DNA from: Aminobacter sp. J41
Lineage (GTDB): Bacteria; Pseudomonadota; Alphaproteobacteria; Rhizobiales; Rhizobiaceae
Length of the DNA stretch: 64,000 nucleotides
Assembly (NCBI RefSeq): GCF_000526635.1
Contig: NZ_JAGL01000012.1
Location: forward strand, 38,056 to 102,055
Direction: 5' to 3'
The position numbers were made by a program, and so were the translations under genes. This document shows, in pieces, positions 1 through 8,830 of the stretch (position 1 is its first letter; every line of letters starts with the position of its first letter). The notes below the pieces were generated by a model, which searched no databases, had not been told where the DNA came from, and worked only from the letters and a program-made list of their open reading frames with translations.

Positions 1-81
1 CTTGGCGAGGCGATCAACGACCGGCTGCGCCGCGCCGCCGCGCCGAGGGGCAGTCAGACCGACTCAGGGAGTCAGCAGTAA
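1..81 (+). CDS. C-terminal end of an unidentified gene (5' part outside window)
   Basis: An open frame runs from the first base to a TAA at 79-81 and encodes 26 residues rich in Arg, Ala and Gln. The stop overlaps the ATG of the next gene by one base (TAATG), which suggests translational coupling and a shared transcript with the FAD-linked dehydrogenase. The fragment is too short to assign a family. Confidence 0.5.
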   Translation, partial: LGEAINDRLRRAAAPRGSQTDSGSQQ

Positions 82-1490
82 TGGATGCCAGCCTGATCGA
101 GCGTTTCGTCGCCATCGTCGGCGAGAAATACGCGCTGCGTGACGAGGCGGACATCGCGCCTTTCGTCACCGAGCGGCGCGGCCTCTGGGGCGGTAAGACG
201 CCGCTGGTGCTGCGGCCTGGAACGGTCGAAGAGGTCAGCGCCATCCTGAAGCTGGCAACCGAAACCGGAACCCCGATCGTGCCGCAGGGTGGCAATACCG
301 GCCTTGTCGGTGCACAGATGCCGGACCAGACCGGTACGGAAGTGGTTCTTTCCATGTCCCGCTTCGACAGGATCCGCGAGATCGACCTTGAGTCGAACAC
401 CATCACCGTCGAGGCGGGCGTGACGCTGCAGCGCGTGCGCGACGCAGCCGAGGAAGCCGGAAAGCTGTTTCCGCTGTCGCTTGCCTCGCAGGGCACCGCG
501 CAGATCGGCGGCAACCTTTCTTCCAATGCTGGCGGCACCGGCGTGCTCGCCTATGGCAATACGCGCGACCTTTGCCTTGGCGTGGAGGTGGTGCTGCCCA
601 CGGGCGAGGTGTTCGACGACCTGCGCAAGCTCAAGAAGGACAATACCGGTTACGACCTCAAGGATCTGTTCGTCGGCGCGGAAGGAACGCTCGGCATCAT
701 CACCGCCGCGGTGATGAAACTGTTTCCGAAACCGCGCGGCCGCGAGGTCGCCTGGCTCGGCGTTGCGAGCCCCGCCGATGCGCTGAAATTGTTCGGAATG
801 GCGACAGACAGGGCAGGGCAGAGCCTTACCGGTTTTGAGCTGATGATCCACGCCTCGCTCGACTTCGTGCTGAGGCACGTTCCGGGCGCGACGCATCCGC
901 TTTCCTCTCCGCATCCCTGGTATGTGCTGATGGAAGTCTCGTCCGGCCGCTCGGTCGAGGATGCGCGCACGCTGATCGAAGAAATTCTGGCCGAGGGATT
1001 TGAGGCCGGTCTGATCGCCGATGGCGTGCTAGCGGAGAGCCTGACGCAGGCAAACGCACTGTGGAACCTTCGCGAAAACATGTCGGAGGCGCAGAAGCCG
1101 GAAGGCGCCTCGATCAAGCACGACGTGTCGGTGCCGGTGGCAAGGATCCCGAGCTTCATCGAAGAGGCCTGGGCGGCGGTGACGCGCCTGGAGCCGAATG
1201 CGCGGCTCGTCTGCTTCGGCCACATGGGCGACGGCAACCTGCACTACAACATCTCGCAGCCGGTCGGCATCAGGCCTGCCGACTTCCTCGCGCGCTACCG
1301 CGTTATTAACGACGCGGTGCACGACGTCGTGCGCGCCTACAACGGATCGATCTCCGCCGAGCACGGCATCGGCCGCATGAAGCGCGATGAGCTGATCGCA
1401 ACCGCGCCGCCGGTCGCGACCGACCTGATGCGCCGGATCAAGAAATCCTTTGATCCTGCGGGGATCATGAACCCGAACAAGGTGATTTAA
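81..1490 (+). CDS. FAD-linked oxidase / D-2-hydroxyacid dehydrogenase (GlcD/D2HGDH family)
   Basis: This 469-residue flavoprotein likely oxidises a D-2-hydroxy acid such as D-2-hydroxyglutarate or D-lactate and passes electrons to an acceptor. The N-terminal half is a FAD_binding_4 (PCMH-type) domain with the family signature VPQGGNTGLVG at residues 67-77. The C-terminal half is the FAD-oxidase C domain, with GHMGDGNLHYN near residue 380 and SAEHGIGRMK near 425, both typical of GlcD/LldD2-type enzymes. The length is normal. The ATG overlaps the preceding stop, so it probably belongs to an operon that begins outside the window. No CCG or Fe-S partner subunits follow, which favours a single-subunit D2HGDH-like enzyme over glycolate oxidase. 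The exact substrate cannot be read from sequence. Confidence 0.88.
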   Translation: MDASLIERFVAIVGEKYALRDEADIAPFVTERRGLWGGKTPLVLRPGTVEEVSAILKLATETGTPIVPQGGNTGLVGAQMPDQTGTEVVLSMSRFDRIREIDLESNTITVEAGVTLQRVRDAAEEAGKLFPLSLASQGTAQIGGNLSSNAGGTGVLAYGNTRDLCLGVEVVLPTGEVFDDLRKLKKDNTGYDLKDLFVGAEGTLGIITAAVMKLFPKPRGREVAWLGVASPADALKLFGMATDRAGQSLTGFELMIHASLDFVLRHVPGATHPLSSPHPWYVLMEVSSGRSVEDARTLIEEILAEGFEAGLIADGVLAESLTQANALWNLRENMSEAQKPEGASIKHDVSVPVARIPSFIEEAWAAVTRLEPNARLVCFGHMGDGNLHYNISQPVGIRPADFLARYRVINDAVHDVVRAYNGSISAEHGIGRMKRDELIATAPPVATDLMRRIKKSFDPAGIMNPNKVI

Positions 1491-1625
1491 TCGGGTATTT
1501 ACTGAGGTTTCGAAGGTCTTACACCGGGTTGCAAAGCGATAACCATCGGACGAAGCCACAAAACCTTAACCCTGCTTTTTAAGCCGTCTGACACAGGGCG
1601 CCCCCTAGTCTCGCACCTACAACGA

Positions 1626-1662
1626 GGTGGGAAAACCACCCGCGAGAAGACCGGAAAACCGG
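1626..1662 (+). promoter_or_regulatory. Two consecutive short hairpins with A-rich loops in a 5' leader
   Basis: Hairpin one is GGTGG-GAAAA-CCACC at 1626-1640. Hairpin two is CCGG-AAAA-CCGG at 1651-1662. They lie 30-65 bases before the probable GTG start of the DUF6101-like gene and just ahead of its AGGAAGG ribosome site. Both have the same A4-type loop. They may be leader structures controlling mRNA stability or translation; the function is inferred only. Confidence 0.4.
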
Positions 1663-1692
1663 CTCTCAGGAAGAGACAGGAAGGCAAAGATA

Positions 1693-2259
1693 GTGTCACA
1701 CACACAGCTCAAGCCCGTTTGGGCCGAGGCCGACTTTCGGCTTGACCCGTTCCGGTTGCCGCACGCGGCATCCTTCAGAATGATGGACGCCCACGGCGAC
1801 GTGACGTTCACCGTCTCCAGCCGTGGCGCCACCATCCGCCGGGTTCTGGAAACAAGCGGCCTGCCGGTCTCGATCGCGCTGCCGGCACGCGCCTTCCGCG
1901 GCGTTGCCGCCCGCGCCATCGAGGATGGCGAAGGCAATGTCACGGTCACGCTGGAACTGATGCATGCGGACCCGATGCTGTCGGTCCCGCTGCTGGTCGC
2001 CCACGACCTCGACAACGTTGCCGCCGACTGGCGCGCATGGTCGGAGGCGTTCAAGCTGCCGATGCTGCTGGTCGAGGCCGATGGCGTCGCCCGCTCGCTG
2101 GACGAAAACGCTGGGCAGATCAGGAAGGCGCCGCCGGCGACACGCCGCCAGGGTCGCGTTCACCTGCAGCGCCGCCCGCGCTTCCTCGCCCGTCGCAAGA
2201 CCGGCGCGCTCGGCGTTCGCCTCATCATCAATGGGGAAGAGATCATCGCGCGCCGCTAG
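1693..2259 (+). CDS. DUF6101-like protein of unknown function
   Basis: This is a soluble 188-residue protein. The frame is open from an ATG at 1627, but I prefer the GTG at 1693: AGGAAGG lies 8 bases upstream, and the 22 extra residues would be encoded by the two-hairpin leader. The protein contains a FRLDPF motif near the N terminus and a basic RFLARRK stretch near the C terminus, which I associate with the alphaproteobacterial DUF6101 family. There is no signal peptide or membrane segment. It is alone in its transcription unit and converges with ubiA. No function is known to me for this family. Confidence 0.65.
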   Translation: MSHTQLKPVWAEADFRLDPFRLPHAASFRMMDAHGDVTFTVSSRGATIRRVLETSGLPVSIALPARAFRGVAARAIEDGEGNVTVTLELMHADPMLSVPLLVAHDLDNVAADWRAWSEAFKLPMLLVEADGVARSLDENAGQIRKAPPATRRQGRVHLQRRPRFLARRKTGALGVRLIINGEEIIARR

Positions 2260-2295
2260 CAGAGGCGCGCGACTACCGAAGCATCGGCCAGAAGA

Positions 2296-3279
2296 TCAGA
2301 AATTCTGGCTGATGACCGGCCAGGCTCCGCCGATGACGAGGCCGAGGAAGATCAGCCAGCCGACGACCGAGTTGGACTTGAACAGCTTCAGGCACTGGTC
2401 GGGATTGTCGATGTCGAGCACGCGGATCTGCCGGATCATGTGCGCGGCCGCGGCAACGAGGCCAGCCAGCGCCGGCATCGGCACTTCGGCATTGGCGAAG
2501 GCGACGACGAAGAACAGCAGGGCAAGGCTGTAGAGGCCGATAAGCCACTGCTTGGTGTTCTCGGCAAACAGGCGCGCGGTGGAGCGCACGCCGACCAGCG
2601 CGTCGTCTTCCTTGTCCTGGTGGGCGTAGATCGTGTCGTAGCCGATCACCCACAGGATCGAGCCGAAATAGAGCAGCAGCGCTGCGAGGTTCAGCGAGCC
2701 GAAATGGGCGGCCCAGCCCATCAGCGCCCCCCACGAGAAGGCGAGGCCGAGGAAGAACTGCGGCCAGTCGGTGAAGCGCTTGGCGAACGGGTAGATGGCC
2801 ACCGTCAAGAGCGACGCGATGCCGACCAGAACGGCGAACCAGTTGAACTGCAGCAGCACGACGAGGCCGAGCAGGCACTGCAGGAACAGAAAACCCCAAG
2901 CCTGCTTCTTGCTGACCTTGCCTGCGGGCAGCGGGCGCGAGCGGGTGCGGGCGACCTTTTCGTCAATGTCCTGGTCGACGATGTCGTTGTAGGTACAGCC
3001 GGCGCCGCGCATCAAGATCGAGCCTGCCATGAACAGGAACAGGTGCCAGACGGACGGAAGTACGTCCGCGAGCGCCACTCCCGGCTTCGCATAGGCGGCA
3101 GACGCCATTGCAGTCGACCACCAGCACGGCCACATCAGCAGCCACCAGCCGATCGGCCGGTCCCAGCGCGCGAGCTGGGCATAGGGCCAGAGCCCGCGCG
3201 GCAGCAGGCGATAGACCCAGTGACCGGAAGGGGCGTCGGCGACGCGTCCCTGCGACTCTTTGGACTGAATGTTTTCCAT
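2296..3279 (-). CDS. ubiA: 4-hydroxybenzoate polyprenyltransferase
   Basis: This integral membrane prenyltransferase joins a polyprenyl diphosphate to 4-hydroxybenzoate in ubiquinone synthesis. The 327-residue product has multiple hydrophobic helices. It carries the two Asp-rich diphosphate-binding motifs of the UbiA family: NDIVDQDID at 98-106, followed by RTRSRPLPAG, and the DxxxxxxQDKEDD region near 215-226. The frame extends upstream to 3489, but the ATG at 3279 gives the normal family length, and the upstream extension is basic and unlike UbiA. It is divergent from purD with a 116-bp shared spacer and convergent with the DUF6101-like gene. Confidence 0.93.
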   Translation of the reverse strand: MENIQSKESQGRVADAPSGHWVYRLLPRGLWPYAQLARWDRPIGWWLLMWPCWWSTAMASAAYAKPGVALADVLPSVWHLFLFMAGSILMRGAGCTYNDIVDQDIDEKVARTRSRPLPAGKVSKKQAWGFLFLQCLLGLVVLLQFNWFAVLVGIASLLTVAIYPFAKRFTDWPQFFLGLAFSWGALMGWAAHFGSLNLAALLLYFGSILWVIGYDTIYAHQDKEDDALVGVRSTARLFAENTKQWLIGLYSLALLFFVVAFANAEVPMPALAGLVAAAAHMIRQIRVLDIDNPDQCLKLFKSNSVVGWLIFLGLVIGGAWPVISQNF

Positions 3280-3395
3280 GCGGACGGAGTGGCAGCGACA
3301 CAACGCGCCGTCAAGAGATGAGGCTTGCGCCTTGACCCTGACGCCTCCCGGCCCTACCGGAAAGCCGCGATCAATAACGATGAGGAATCGCCGCG

Positions 3396-4679
3396 ATGAA
3401 CGTACTGCTGATCGGCTCTGGCGGGCGCGAGCACGCACTGGCATGGAAGCTTGCGGCATCGCCGCTGCTGACGAAGCTTTACGCCGCACCGGGCAATCCC
3501 GGCATTGCGCAGGAAGCGGAATGCGTTTCTCTCGCGGTTGACGATCACGCGGCCGTCGTTGCGTTCGCGAAGGAAAAGAACATCGACCTCGTCGTCGTCG
3601 GTCCCGAGGCGCCGCTGGTGGCTGGCCTTGCCGACGAGCTCGAGGCGGCCGGCATCCGCGTCTTCGGCCCGTCGAAGGCTGCGGCGCAGCTGGAAGGCTC
3701 CAAGGGCTTCACCAAGGACCTGTGCGCCCGCTACGGCATTCCGACGGCCGCCTATGGCCGCTTCAACAACGCGCCGAAGGCGAAGGCCTATGCCCGCCAG
3801 GTCGGCGCGCCGATCGTCATCAAGGCCGACGGCCTCGCTGCCGGCAAGGGCGTGACCGTCGCCATGACGCTCGATGAAGCGCTGGACGCGATCGACGCCT
3901 GCTTCGAGGGCGCGTTCGGTGCTGCCGGTGCGGAAGTCGTCGTCGAGGAGTTCCTTGAGGGCGAGGAAGCAAGCTTCTTCTGCATCTGCGACGGCACCAC
4001 GGCGCTGCCGTTCGGTTCGGCGCAGGACCACAAGCGCGTCGGTGAGGGCGACACCGGCCCGAACACCGGCGGCATGGGCGCATACTCTCCCGCTCCGGTC
4101 ATCACCGCCGAGTTGGAAGCGCGCGTCATGCGCGAGATCATTGAGCCGACCATGCGCGGCATGGCAGAGATGGGCGCGCCGTTCCGTGGCATGCTCTTCG
4201 CCGGCCTCATGATCACTGAGGAAGGCCCGAAGCTCATCGAATACAACACCCGCTTCGGCGATCCCGAATGCCAGGTGCTGATGACGCGCCTGAAGGACGA
4301 CCTGCTGACGCTCGTGAATGCCGCCGTCGACGGCCAGCTTTCGCACATGTCGGTGCGCTGGCGCGACGAGGCTGCGCTGACGGTTGTCTTCGCCGCCGAA
4401 GGCTACCCGGCCTCGCCGAAGAAGGGCACCGTCATCTCCGGCATTGAGTCGGCTGAGGACGAGAACGTGCAGGTTTTCCATGCCGGCACCGCGCGCGACT
4501 CGGAAGACCGTCTTGTTGCCAATGGCGGCCGCGTGCTCAACGTCACGGCCAAGGGCGCGAACGTTACCGAGGCTGCCGCACGCGCCTATGCGGCGCTCGA
4601 CAAGATCAGCTGGGAAGGCGGCTTCTGCCGCCGCGACATCGGCTGGCGCGCGATCGAGCGCGAGAAGGCTGCCGGCTGA
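3396..4679 (+). CDS. purD: Phosphoribosylamine--glycine ligase (GAR synthetase)
   Basis: PurD catalyses the ATP-dependent ligation of glycine to 5-phosphoribosylamine in purine biosynthesis (cytosolic ATP-grasp enzyme). The 427-residue product begins with the typical [13 protein letters not shown] motif, has the ATP-grasp segment [11 protein letters not shown] around residues 143-153, and the family motif [10 protein letters not shown] near 225. Length and start agree with the family. No other pur genes are adjacent. The stop codon directly abuts the stop of the convergent small Cys-rich gene, with no bases between them. Confidence 0.97.
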   Translation: MNVLLIGSGGREHALAWKLAASPLLTKLYAAPGNPGIAQEAECVSLAVDDHAAVVAFAKEKNIDLVVVGPEAPLVAGLADELEAAGIRVFGPSKAAAQLEGSKGFTKDLCARYGIPTAAYGRFNNAPKAKAYARQVGAPIVIKADGLAAGKGVTVAMTLDEALDAIDACFEGAFGAAGAEVVVEEFLEGEEASFFCICDGTTALPFGSAQDHKRVGEGDTGPNTGGMGAYSPAPVITAELEARVMREIIEPTMRGMAEMGAPFRGMLFAGLMITEEGPKLIEYNTRFGDPECQVLMTRLKDDLLTLVNAAVDGQLSHMSVRWRDEAALTVVFAAEGYPASPKKGTVISGIESAEDENVQVFHAGTARDSEDRLVANGGRVLNVTAKGANVTEAAARAYAALDKISWEGGFCRRDIGWRAIEREKAAG

Positions 4680-4916
4680 TCAGCGCCGGTAGACCGGATC
4701 CATTTCGAAGGGATTGGGCGCCGGCTCGTCAGGCAAGGTGCCTTCCTCCCGCCGCATCAGGTAGTGCTTCAGCGAGCACTGCGGTGAACACAGCACGCCA
4801 CGGTCGCACCAATAGGCCGGGCCGTTATCGATGTTGCCCTCATAGTATTGGAAGTTCTCTGACCCATAGGGCAGGGAGCATTCGATGCACAGGTGCTTTT
4901 CGGGGCGTGCCAGCAT
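4680..4916 (-). CDS. Small Cys-rich protein, putative zinc-binding, unknown function
   Basis: This 78-residue protein has five cysteines in the pattern C10-x2-C13 ... C37-x5-C43-x3-C47, with His8 and His51 nearby, suggestive of a small zinc-binding fold. I chose the ATG at 4916 because AGAGGAAC precedes it at good spacing; the frame remains open to 4967. There is no signal peptide. It converges with purD end to end and is divergent from the acyl-CoA dehydrogenase. I do not recognise a named family. Confidence 0.7.
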   Translation of the reverse strand: MLARPEKHLCIECSLPYGSENFQYYEGNIDNGPAYWCDRGVLCSPQCSLKHYLMRREEGTLPDEPAPNPFEMDPVYRR

Positions 4917-5094
4917 GGAAGTTCCTCTAGGATAGCGACAATAGTGCCCCAGGCTTCCGTTGCGCAATGCTTGATTGATTTGACGTTTACGTCAGAAGAA
5001 AATAGTCAACTTCCTCGACTGGCTGGTGCGCCGTCACGCTTGCAGGACGGCACCGTCCTCTCCGCCACCTGTCCCGACCGAAAGGAAGTTCCGA

Positions 5095-6870
5095 ATGTAT
5101 CGAGCCCCCGTTGATGAGATCGCCCACACCCTGAAGCACGTCGCCGGCCTGGCGAAGGCGGTCGAGGCAGGGCAATTCGGCGACCTTTCCGAGGATCTGG
5201 TGGATGCGATCCTGGCCGAGGCCGGCCGATTCGCCACCGAGGAAATCTTCCCGCTGCGCGAGGCGGGCGACAAGCATGGGGCGGTGCTGAAGGACGGGGC
5301 AGTCACCACTCCGCCGGGCTGGAGGGACCTCTACCACCGCTGGATCGAGGGCGGCTGGAACGCGCTCGCCGCTCCGGAGGAGTATGGCGGGCAGGCTCTG
5401 CCGACCATGTTGTCGGTCGCGGCCCTCGAGATGTGGAACTCCGGCTCGATGGGCTTTGCCATCGGTCCGACGCTGACGATGGGCGCGATCGAGGCTCTGG
5501 AGAAGCACGCCTCGGAAGAGCTGCGCGCCAAGTATCTCGAGAAGCTCGTCTCCGGCGAGTGGATGGGAACGATGAACCTGACCGAGCCGCAGGCGGGTTC
5601 GGATCTTGCAGCCCTGCGCGCCCGCGCGGAGCCGGTCGGTGACGGCACCTACCGCATCTTCGGCCAGAAGATCTTCATCACCTACGGTGAGCAGGACTTT
5701 ACCGACAACATCGTCCATCTGGTGCTTGCACGCCTGCCCGATGCCCCGGCCGGCACCCGCGGCATCTCGCTGTTCCTCGTCCCGAAGTTCTTCGTCAACG
5801 AGGACGGCTCGCTGGGCGAGCGCAACGACGTCTTCTGCGCCTCGATCGAGCACAAGCTGGGCATTCACGGATCGCCGACCTGCACGATGATCTACGGCGA
5901 CGGCTACGTGAAGGACCGTGAGCCGGGTGCGATCGGCTGGCTGATCGGCGAGGAGAACAAGGGTCTCGCCTGCATGTTCACGATGATGAACAACGCACGC
6001 CTCGCCGTCGGCATGCAGGGCGTTGCGATCGCGGAAGCCGCCTTCCAGAAGGCGCTTGCCTACGCGCAGGAGCGCCGCCAGGGCAAGGCCGCGGGCTACA
6101 AGGGCGAGGGCATGGCGCCGATCGTCTATCATCCGGACGTGCAGCGTAACCTCCTGACCATGAAGGCGCTGACGCAGGTGGCCCGTTCGATCTCCTATTC
6201 CTGCGCCCATGCGATCGACATGGCCCGCATCAGCGAGGGTGACGCCGCCCGCCATTGGCAGGAGCGCGCCGGCCTGCTGACGCCGGTCGCCAAGGCGTTC
6301 TCGACCGACATCGGCGTCGACGTCGCCTCTATCGGCCTGCAGATCCATGGCGGGATGGGCTATGTCGAGGAGACCGGTGCTGCCGCGCTTCTGCGCGACT
6401 CGCGGATCGCGCCGATCTACGAGGGCACCAACGGCATCCAGGCAGTCGACCTCGTCGTCCGCAAGCTGCCGCTTTCCGGCGGCGCTCAGGTGCGCGGCTA
6501 CATCTCGGAACTCCGCGCCGACATCGAGGCCCTACGCAGCTCGAATGCCGAGGGCTTCGGCCGTACGGCCGAGAAGTGCGCTGCTGCCATCGACCAGCTC
6601 GAGGAAGCAACCAACTTCCTGCTCGACGCACAGGGCTCGGGGCGCATGGACTCCGCGCTGGCGGCCGCCACGCCGTACCTGCGCCTGTTCGCGCTGGCGG
6701 TGGGCGGTGCTTACCTGATCCGCGGTGCGCTCGCCGATCAGTCGGCGCAGCGCGTCGCGCTCGCACGCTTCTTTGCCGAGAACCTGATCGACGAGACCGA
6801 GGCGCTCAAGAGCCGCGTGATCGAAGGTGGTGACAGCCTCGCCGAAGCCGGCGCGGCGCTGATCGCCTGA
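5095..6870 (+). CDS. Acyl-CoA dehydrogenase with C-terminal extension (DmdC/AcdA-like)
   Basis: A 591-residue flavoenzyme catalysing alpha,beta-dehydrogenation of an acyl-CoA thioester. It is longer than the classical 380-residue enzymes and belongs to the roughly 590-600 residue group with an extra C-terminal helical domain, which includes 3-methylmercaptopropionyl-CoA dehydrogenase (DmdC). Visible motifs are LTEPQAGSDL (FAD/substrate region, residues ~162-171), YEGTNGIQA (~442-450) and GGMGYVEETG. The start at 5095 is supported by AAAGGAAG upstream; the open frame extends to 5026. A CoA hydratase-type gene follows 26 bases downstream, so the two probably form a beta-oxidation-like operon. 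Substrate specificity is not determinable here. Confidence 0.9.
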   Translation: MYRAPVDEIAHTLKHVAGLAKAVEAGQFGDLSEDLVDAILAEAGRFATEEIFPLREAGDKHGAVLKDGAVTTPPGWRDLYHRWIEGGWNALAAPEEYGGQALPTMLSVAALEMWNSGSMGFAIGPTLTMGAIEALEKHASEELRAKYLEKLVSGEWMGTMNLTEPQAGSDLAALRARAEPVGDGTYRIFGQKIFITYGEQDFTDNIVHLVLARLPDAPAGTRGISLFLVPKFFVNEDGSLGERNDVFCASIEHKLGIHGSPTCTMIYGDGYVKDREPGAIGWLIGEENKGLACMFTMMNNARLAVGMQGVAIAEAAFQKALAYAQERRQGKAAGYKGEGMAPIVYHPDVQRNLLTMKALTQVARSISYSCAHAIDMARISEGDAARHWQERAGLLTPVAKAFSTDIGVDVASIGLQIHGGMGYVEETGAAALLRDSRIAPIYEGTNGIQAVDLVVRKLPLSGGAQVRGYISELRADIEALRSSNAEGFGRTAEKCAAAIDQLEEATNFLLDAQGSGRMDSALAAATPYLRLFALAVGGAYLIRGALADQSAQRVALARFFAENLIDETEALKSRVIEGGDSLAEAGAALIA

Positions 6871-6896
6871 CCAGAATAGCGGCTCAGGGAGGGGAC

Positions 6897-7649
6897 ATGA
6901 GCGAGCACATCATCGTCGAACGTCGAGGCGCGGTTCAGCTGATCCGCATGAACCGCCCCGACAAGAAGAACGCGATCACCAGCGCCATGTATGCCTCGAT
7001 GACGAAGGCGCTGGTGGACGGCGATGCCGACGACGAGGTGTGGGCGCATCTCATCCTCGGCGTGCCGGGCATCTTTTCAGCCGGCAACGATGTCGCCGAC
7101 TTCATGGCGGTCGCGATGGGCGATGATGGCCCGCTCGACGCGTTTGGCTTTCTCATCGCCCTGGCGCGATTGCAAAAGCCACTGGTTTCCGGCGTCGACG
7201 GCATTGCCGTCGGCATCGGCACCACCATCAACCTGCACTGCGACCTGACCTTTGCCACGCCGCGTACGGAGTTCCGCACGCCGTTCGTGGACCTTGGCCT
7301 CGTGCCGGAGGCGGGGTCGAGCTTGATCGCGCCGATGGTGCTCGGGCGGCAGAACGCGTTCGCCCTGCTGGCGCTGGGCGAGGGAATTTCGGCCGAGAAG
7401 GCGAAGGCCGCCGGCCTGATCTACGACGTGGTTCCGGAGGAAGAACTCGAGGCAACCGCCTTTGCCGCTGCCGAGCGGATTGCGCAGAAGCCGCCGCAGG
7501 CGCTGAAGATCGCCCGCGACCTGATCCTGGGCGACCGCGAAGTGCTCGTCGCCCGCATCCGCGAGGAGGGCGAGCATTTCCGCGAGCGCCTGAAGTCGGA
7601 TGAGGCCCGCAACGCCTTCATGGCGTTCATGAGCCGCAAGAAGGGCTGA
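6897..7649 (+). CDS. Enoyl-CoA hydratase/isomerase family protein
   Basis: This 250-residue crotonase-fold enzyme starts with the family segment NRPDKKNAI. It has an oxyanion-hole region around GIFSAGNDVADF and the sequence GLVPEAGSS, which carries one of the two usual catalytic glutamates. The other hydratase Glu is not evident, so a delta3,delta2-enoyl-CoA isomerase-like role is as likely as hydration. It follows the acyl-CoA dehydrogenase and probably acts on its product. A GGGAGGGG-type ribosome site precedes the ATG. The stop is separated from the convergent pdxH stop by three bases. Confidence 0.88.
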   Translation: MSEHIIVERRGAVQLIRMNRPDKKNAITSAMYASMTKALVDGDADDEVWAHLILGVPGIFSAGNDVADFMAVAMGDDGPLDAFGFLIALARLQKPLVSGVDGIAVGIGTTINLHCDLTFATPRTEFRTPFVDLGLVPEAGSSLIAPMVLGRQNAFALLALGEGISAEKAKAAGLIYDVVPEEELEATAFAAAERIAQKPPQALKIARDLILGDREVLVARIREEGEHFRERLKSDEARNAFMAFMSRKKG

Positions 7650-7652
7650 CCC

Positions 7653-8267
7653 TTACGGGTACAGCCTCGTCTTCTTCCAGCCGTCGCCGTCGCGCTCGAA
7701 GATGACGCGGTCGTGCAGGCGGAACTGGCGGTCATGCCAAAACTCGATCGACACCGGCTTGATGCGGAAGCCCGACCAGTAGGGAGGGCGCGGGATCGAG
7801 CCGATCGCGTACTTCGCCGTGTATTCGGCCACTGCCTTCTCGAGCGCAAAGCGGCTTTCCAGCGGGCGTGACTGCTTCGACGCCCAGGCACCGATGCGGC
7901 TGCCGCGCGCACGCGATTCGTAGTAGGCGTCAGCTTCCTCGTCGCTGACCTTCTCGACGATCCCGCGCACGCGCACCTGCCGGCGCAGGCTCTTCCAGTG
8001 GAAGCACATCGCCGCCTTCATCGAGGCGAGGATCTCGCGGCCCTTGTTGCTCTCATAGTTGGTGTAGAAGACGAAGCCGCGCTCGTCGAAACCCTTCAGC
8101 AGCACCATGCGCACATTTGGCAGGCCGTCCGGATCGACCGTCGCGAGCGCCAGTGCATTGGGGTCGTTCGGCTCGGATGCGGTGGCGTCCTCAAGCCATT
8201 TTGCAAAAAGCTTGTAGGGTTCCGCGCTTTCGGTGAAGTCACCATCTATTAAGCTTGTTTCCGCCAT
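7653..8267 (-). CDS. pdxH: Pyridoxamine 5'-phosphate oxidase
   Basis: PdxH is an FMN-dependent enzyme that converts pyridoxine or pyridoxamine phosphate to pyridoxal phosphate. The 204-residue product has the usual length and motifs: [21 protein letters not shown] in the FMN-binding half, [12 protein letters not shown], the SRPLESR segment, and the conserved C-terminal RLYP ending. It converges tightly with the hydratase gene and is divergent from a small lipoprotein gene. Confidence 0.96.
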   Translation of the reverse strand: MAETSLIDGDFTESAEPYKLFAKWLEDATASEPNDPNALALATVDPDGLPNVRMVLLKGFDERGFVFYTNYESNKGREILASMKAAMCFHWKSLRRQVRVRGIVEKVSDEEADAYYESRARGSRIGAWASKQSRPLESRFALEKAVAEYTAKYAIGSIPRPPYWSGFRIKPVSIEFWHDRQFRLHDRVIFERDGDGWKKTRLYP

Positions 8268-8311
8268 GCTAGCACCCTGTATGCGATTGTCATGAACGGG
8301 GAGATTGCCTA

Positions 8312-8743
8312 TTGGCGCGCCCGAAGCAAGGGTCCGATAGAAGGCGCAGCCGGCTTTTCCTTTGGGTCAGCCTGTGCATGACCTTGCCCCTGGCCGCATG
8401 CGGCAGCAAGGGCTTCTCCCTCGAAAGTGCAGTTCCGGACACGCTGACGACAGGCACCGTCAGCGGCGCGCTCTCGCCAGCCTCCGATGAGTGGACCATC
8501 CGCAACGCGGTCTCGTCGGCGATCGTCGGCGAAATCGGCGAGAATGGTCTTGGCTGGGCCAATGTGGCTTCCGGTTCGCGCGGCACGATCCGAAATCTCA
8601 CCGAAAGCCGGGACGGCGATACGCTCTGCCGCGATTTCACAACGACTCTGGAAAGTTTTGAGGGCGTGTTCCTCTATGATGGGCGCGCCTGCATGGAGCG
8701 ATCCAAGGTCTGGACCCTGCACAGGTTCGAGAAGGTCGGCTAG
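8312..8743 (+). CDS. Small outer-membrane lipoprotein, RT0821/Lpp0805 surface-protein-like
   Basis: This 143-residue exported protein starts at a TTG (8312) preceded by GGGGAG. An Arg-rich n-region, a hydrophobic stretch and the lipobox LAAC give a lipidated Cys at residue 30. The mature part contains LCRDF and [11 protein letters not shown], resembling the C-terminal core of the rickettsial/rhizobial RT0821/Lpp0805 (17-kDa antigen-like) surface proteins. It is divergent from pdxH. The family assignment is moderate; the lipoprotein nature is clear. Confidence 0.65.
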   Translation: MARPKQGSDRRRSRLFLWVSLCMTLPLAACGSKGFSLESAVPDTLTTGTVSGALSPASDEWTIRNAVSSAIVGEIGENGLGWANVASGSRGTIRNLTESRDGDTLCRDFTTTLESFEGVFLYDGRACMERSKVWTLHRFEKVG

Positions 8744-8830
8744 TTTGCATGAATAAGGCACTGGAATCCGTGTCTTATCGTCCACATATTAACCGCGACA
8801 AATACCTTCCTTCCCGGCAGACAGGATACA

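Noticed and set aside
1564..1580. CtrA site upstream of the DUF6101-like gene
   Set aside because: TTAA pairs are separated by 9 bases, not the required 7.
4987..6348. 453-codon minus-strand open frame opposite the acyl-CoA dehydrogenase
   Set aside because: Antisense shadow of a gene with clear flavoenzyme motifs; no start site or family.
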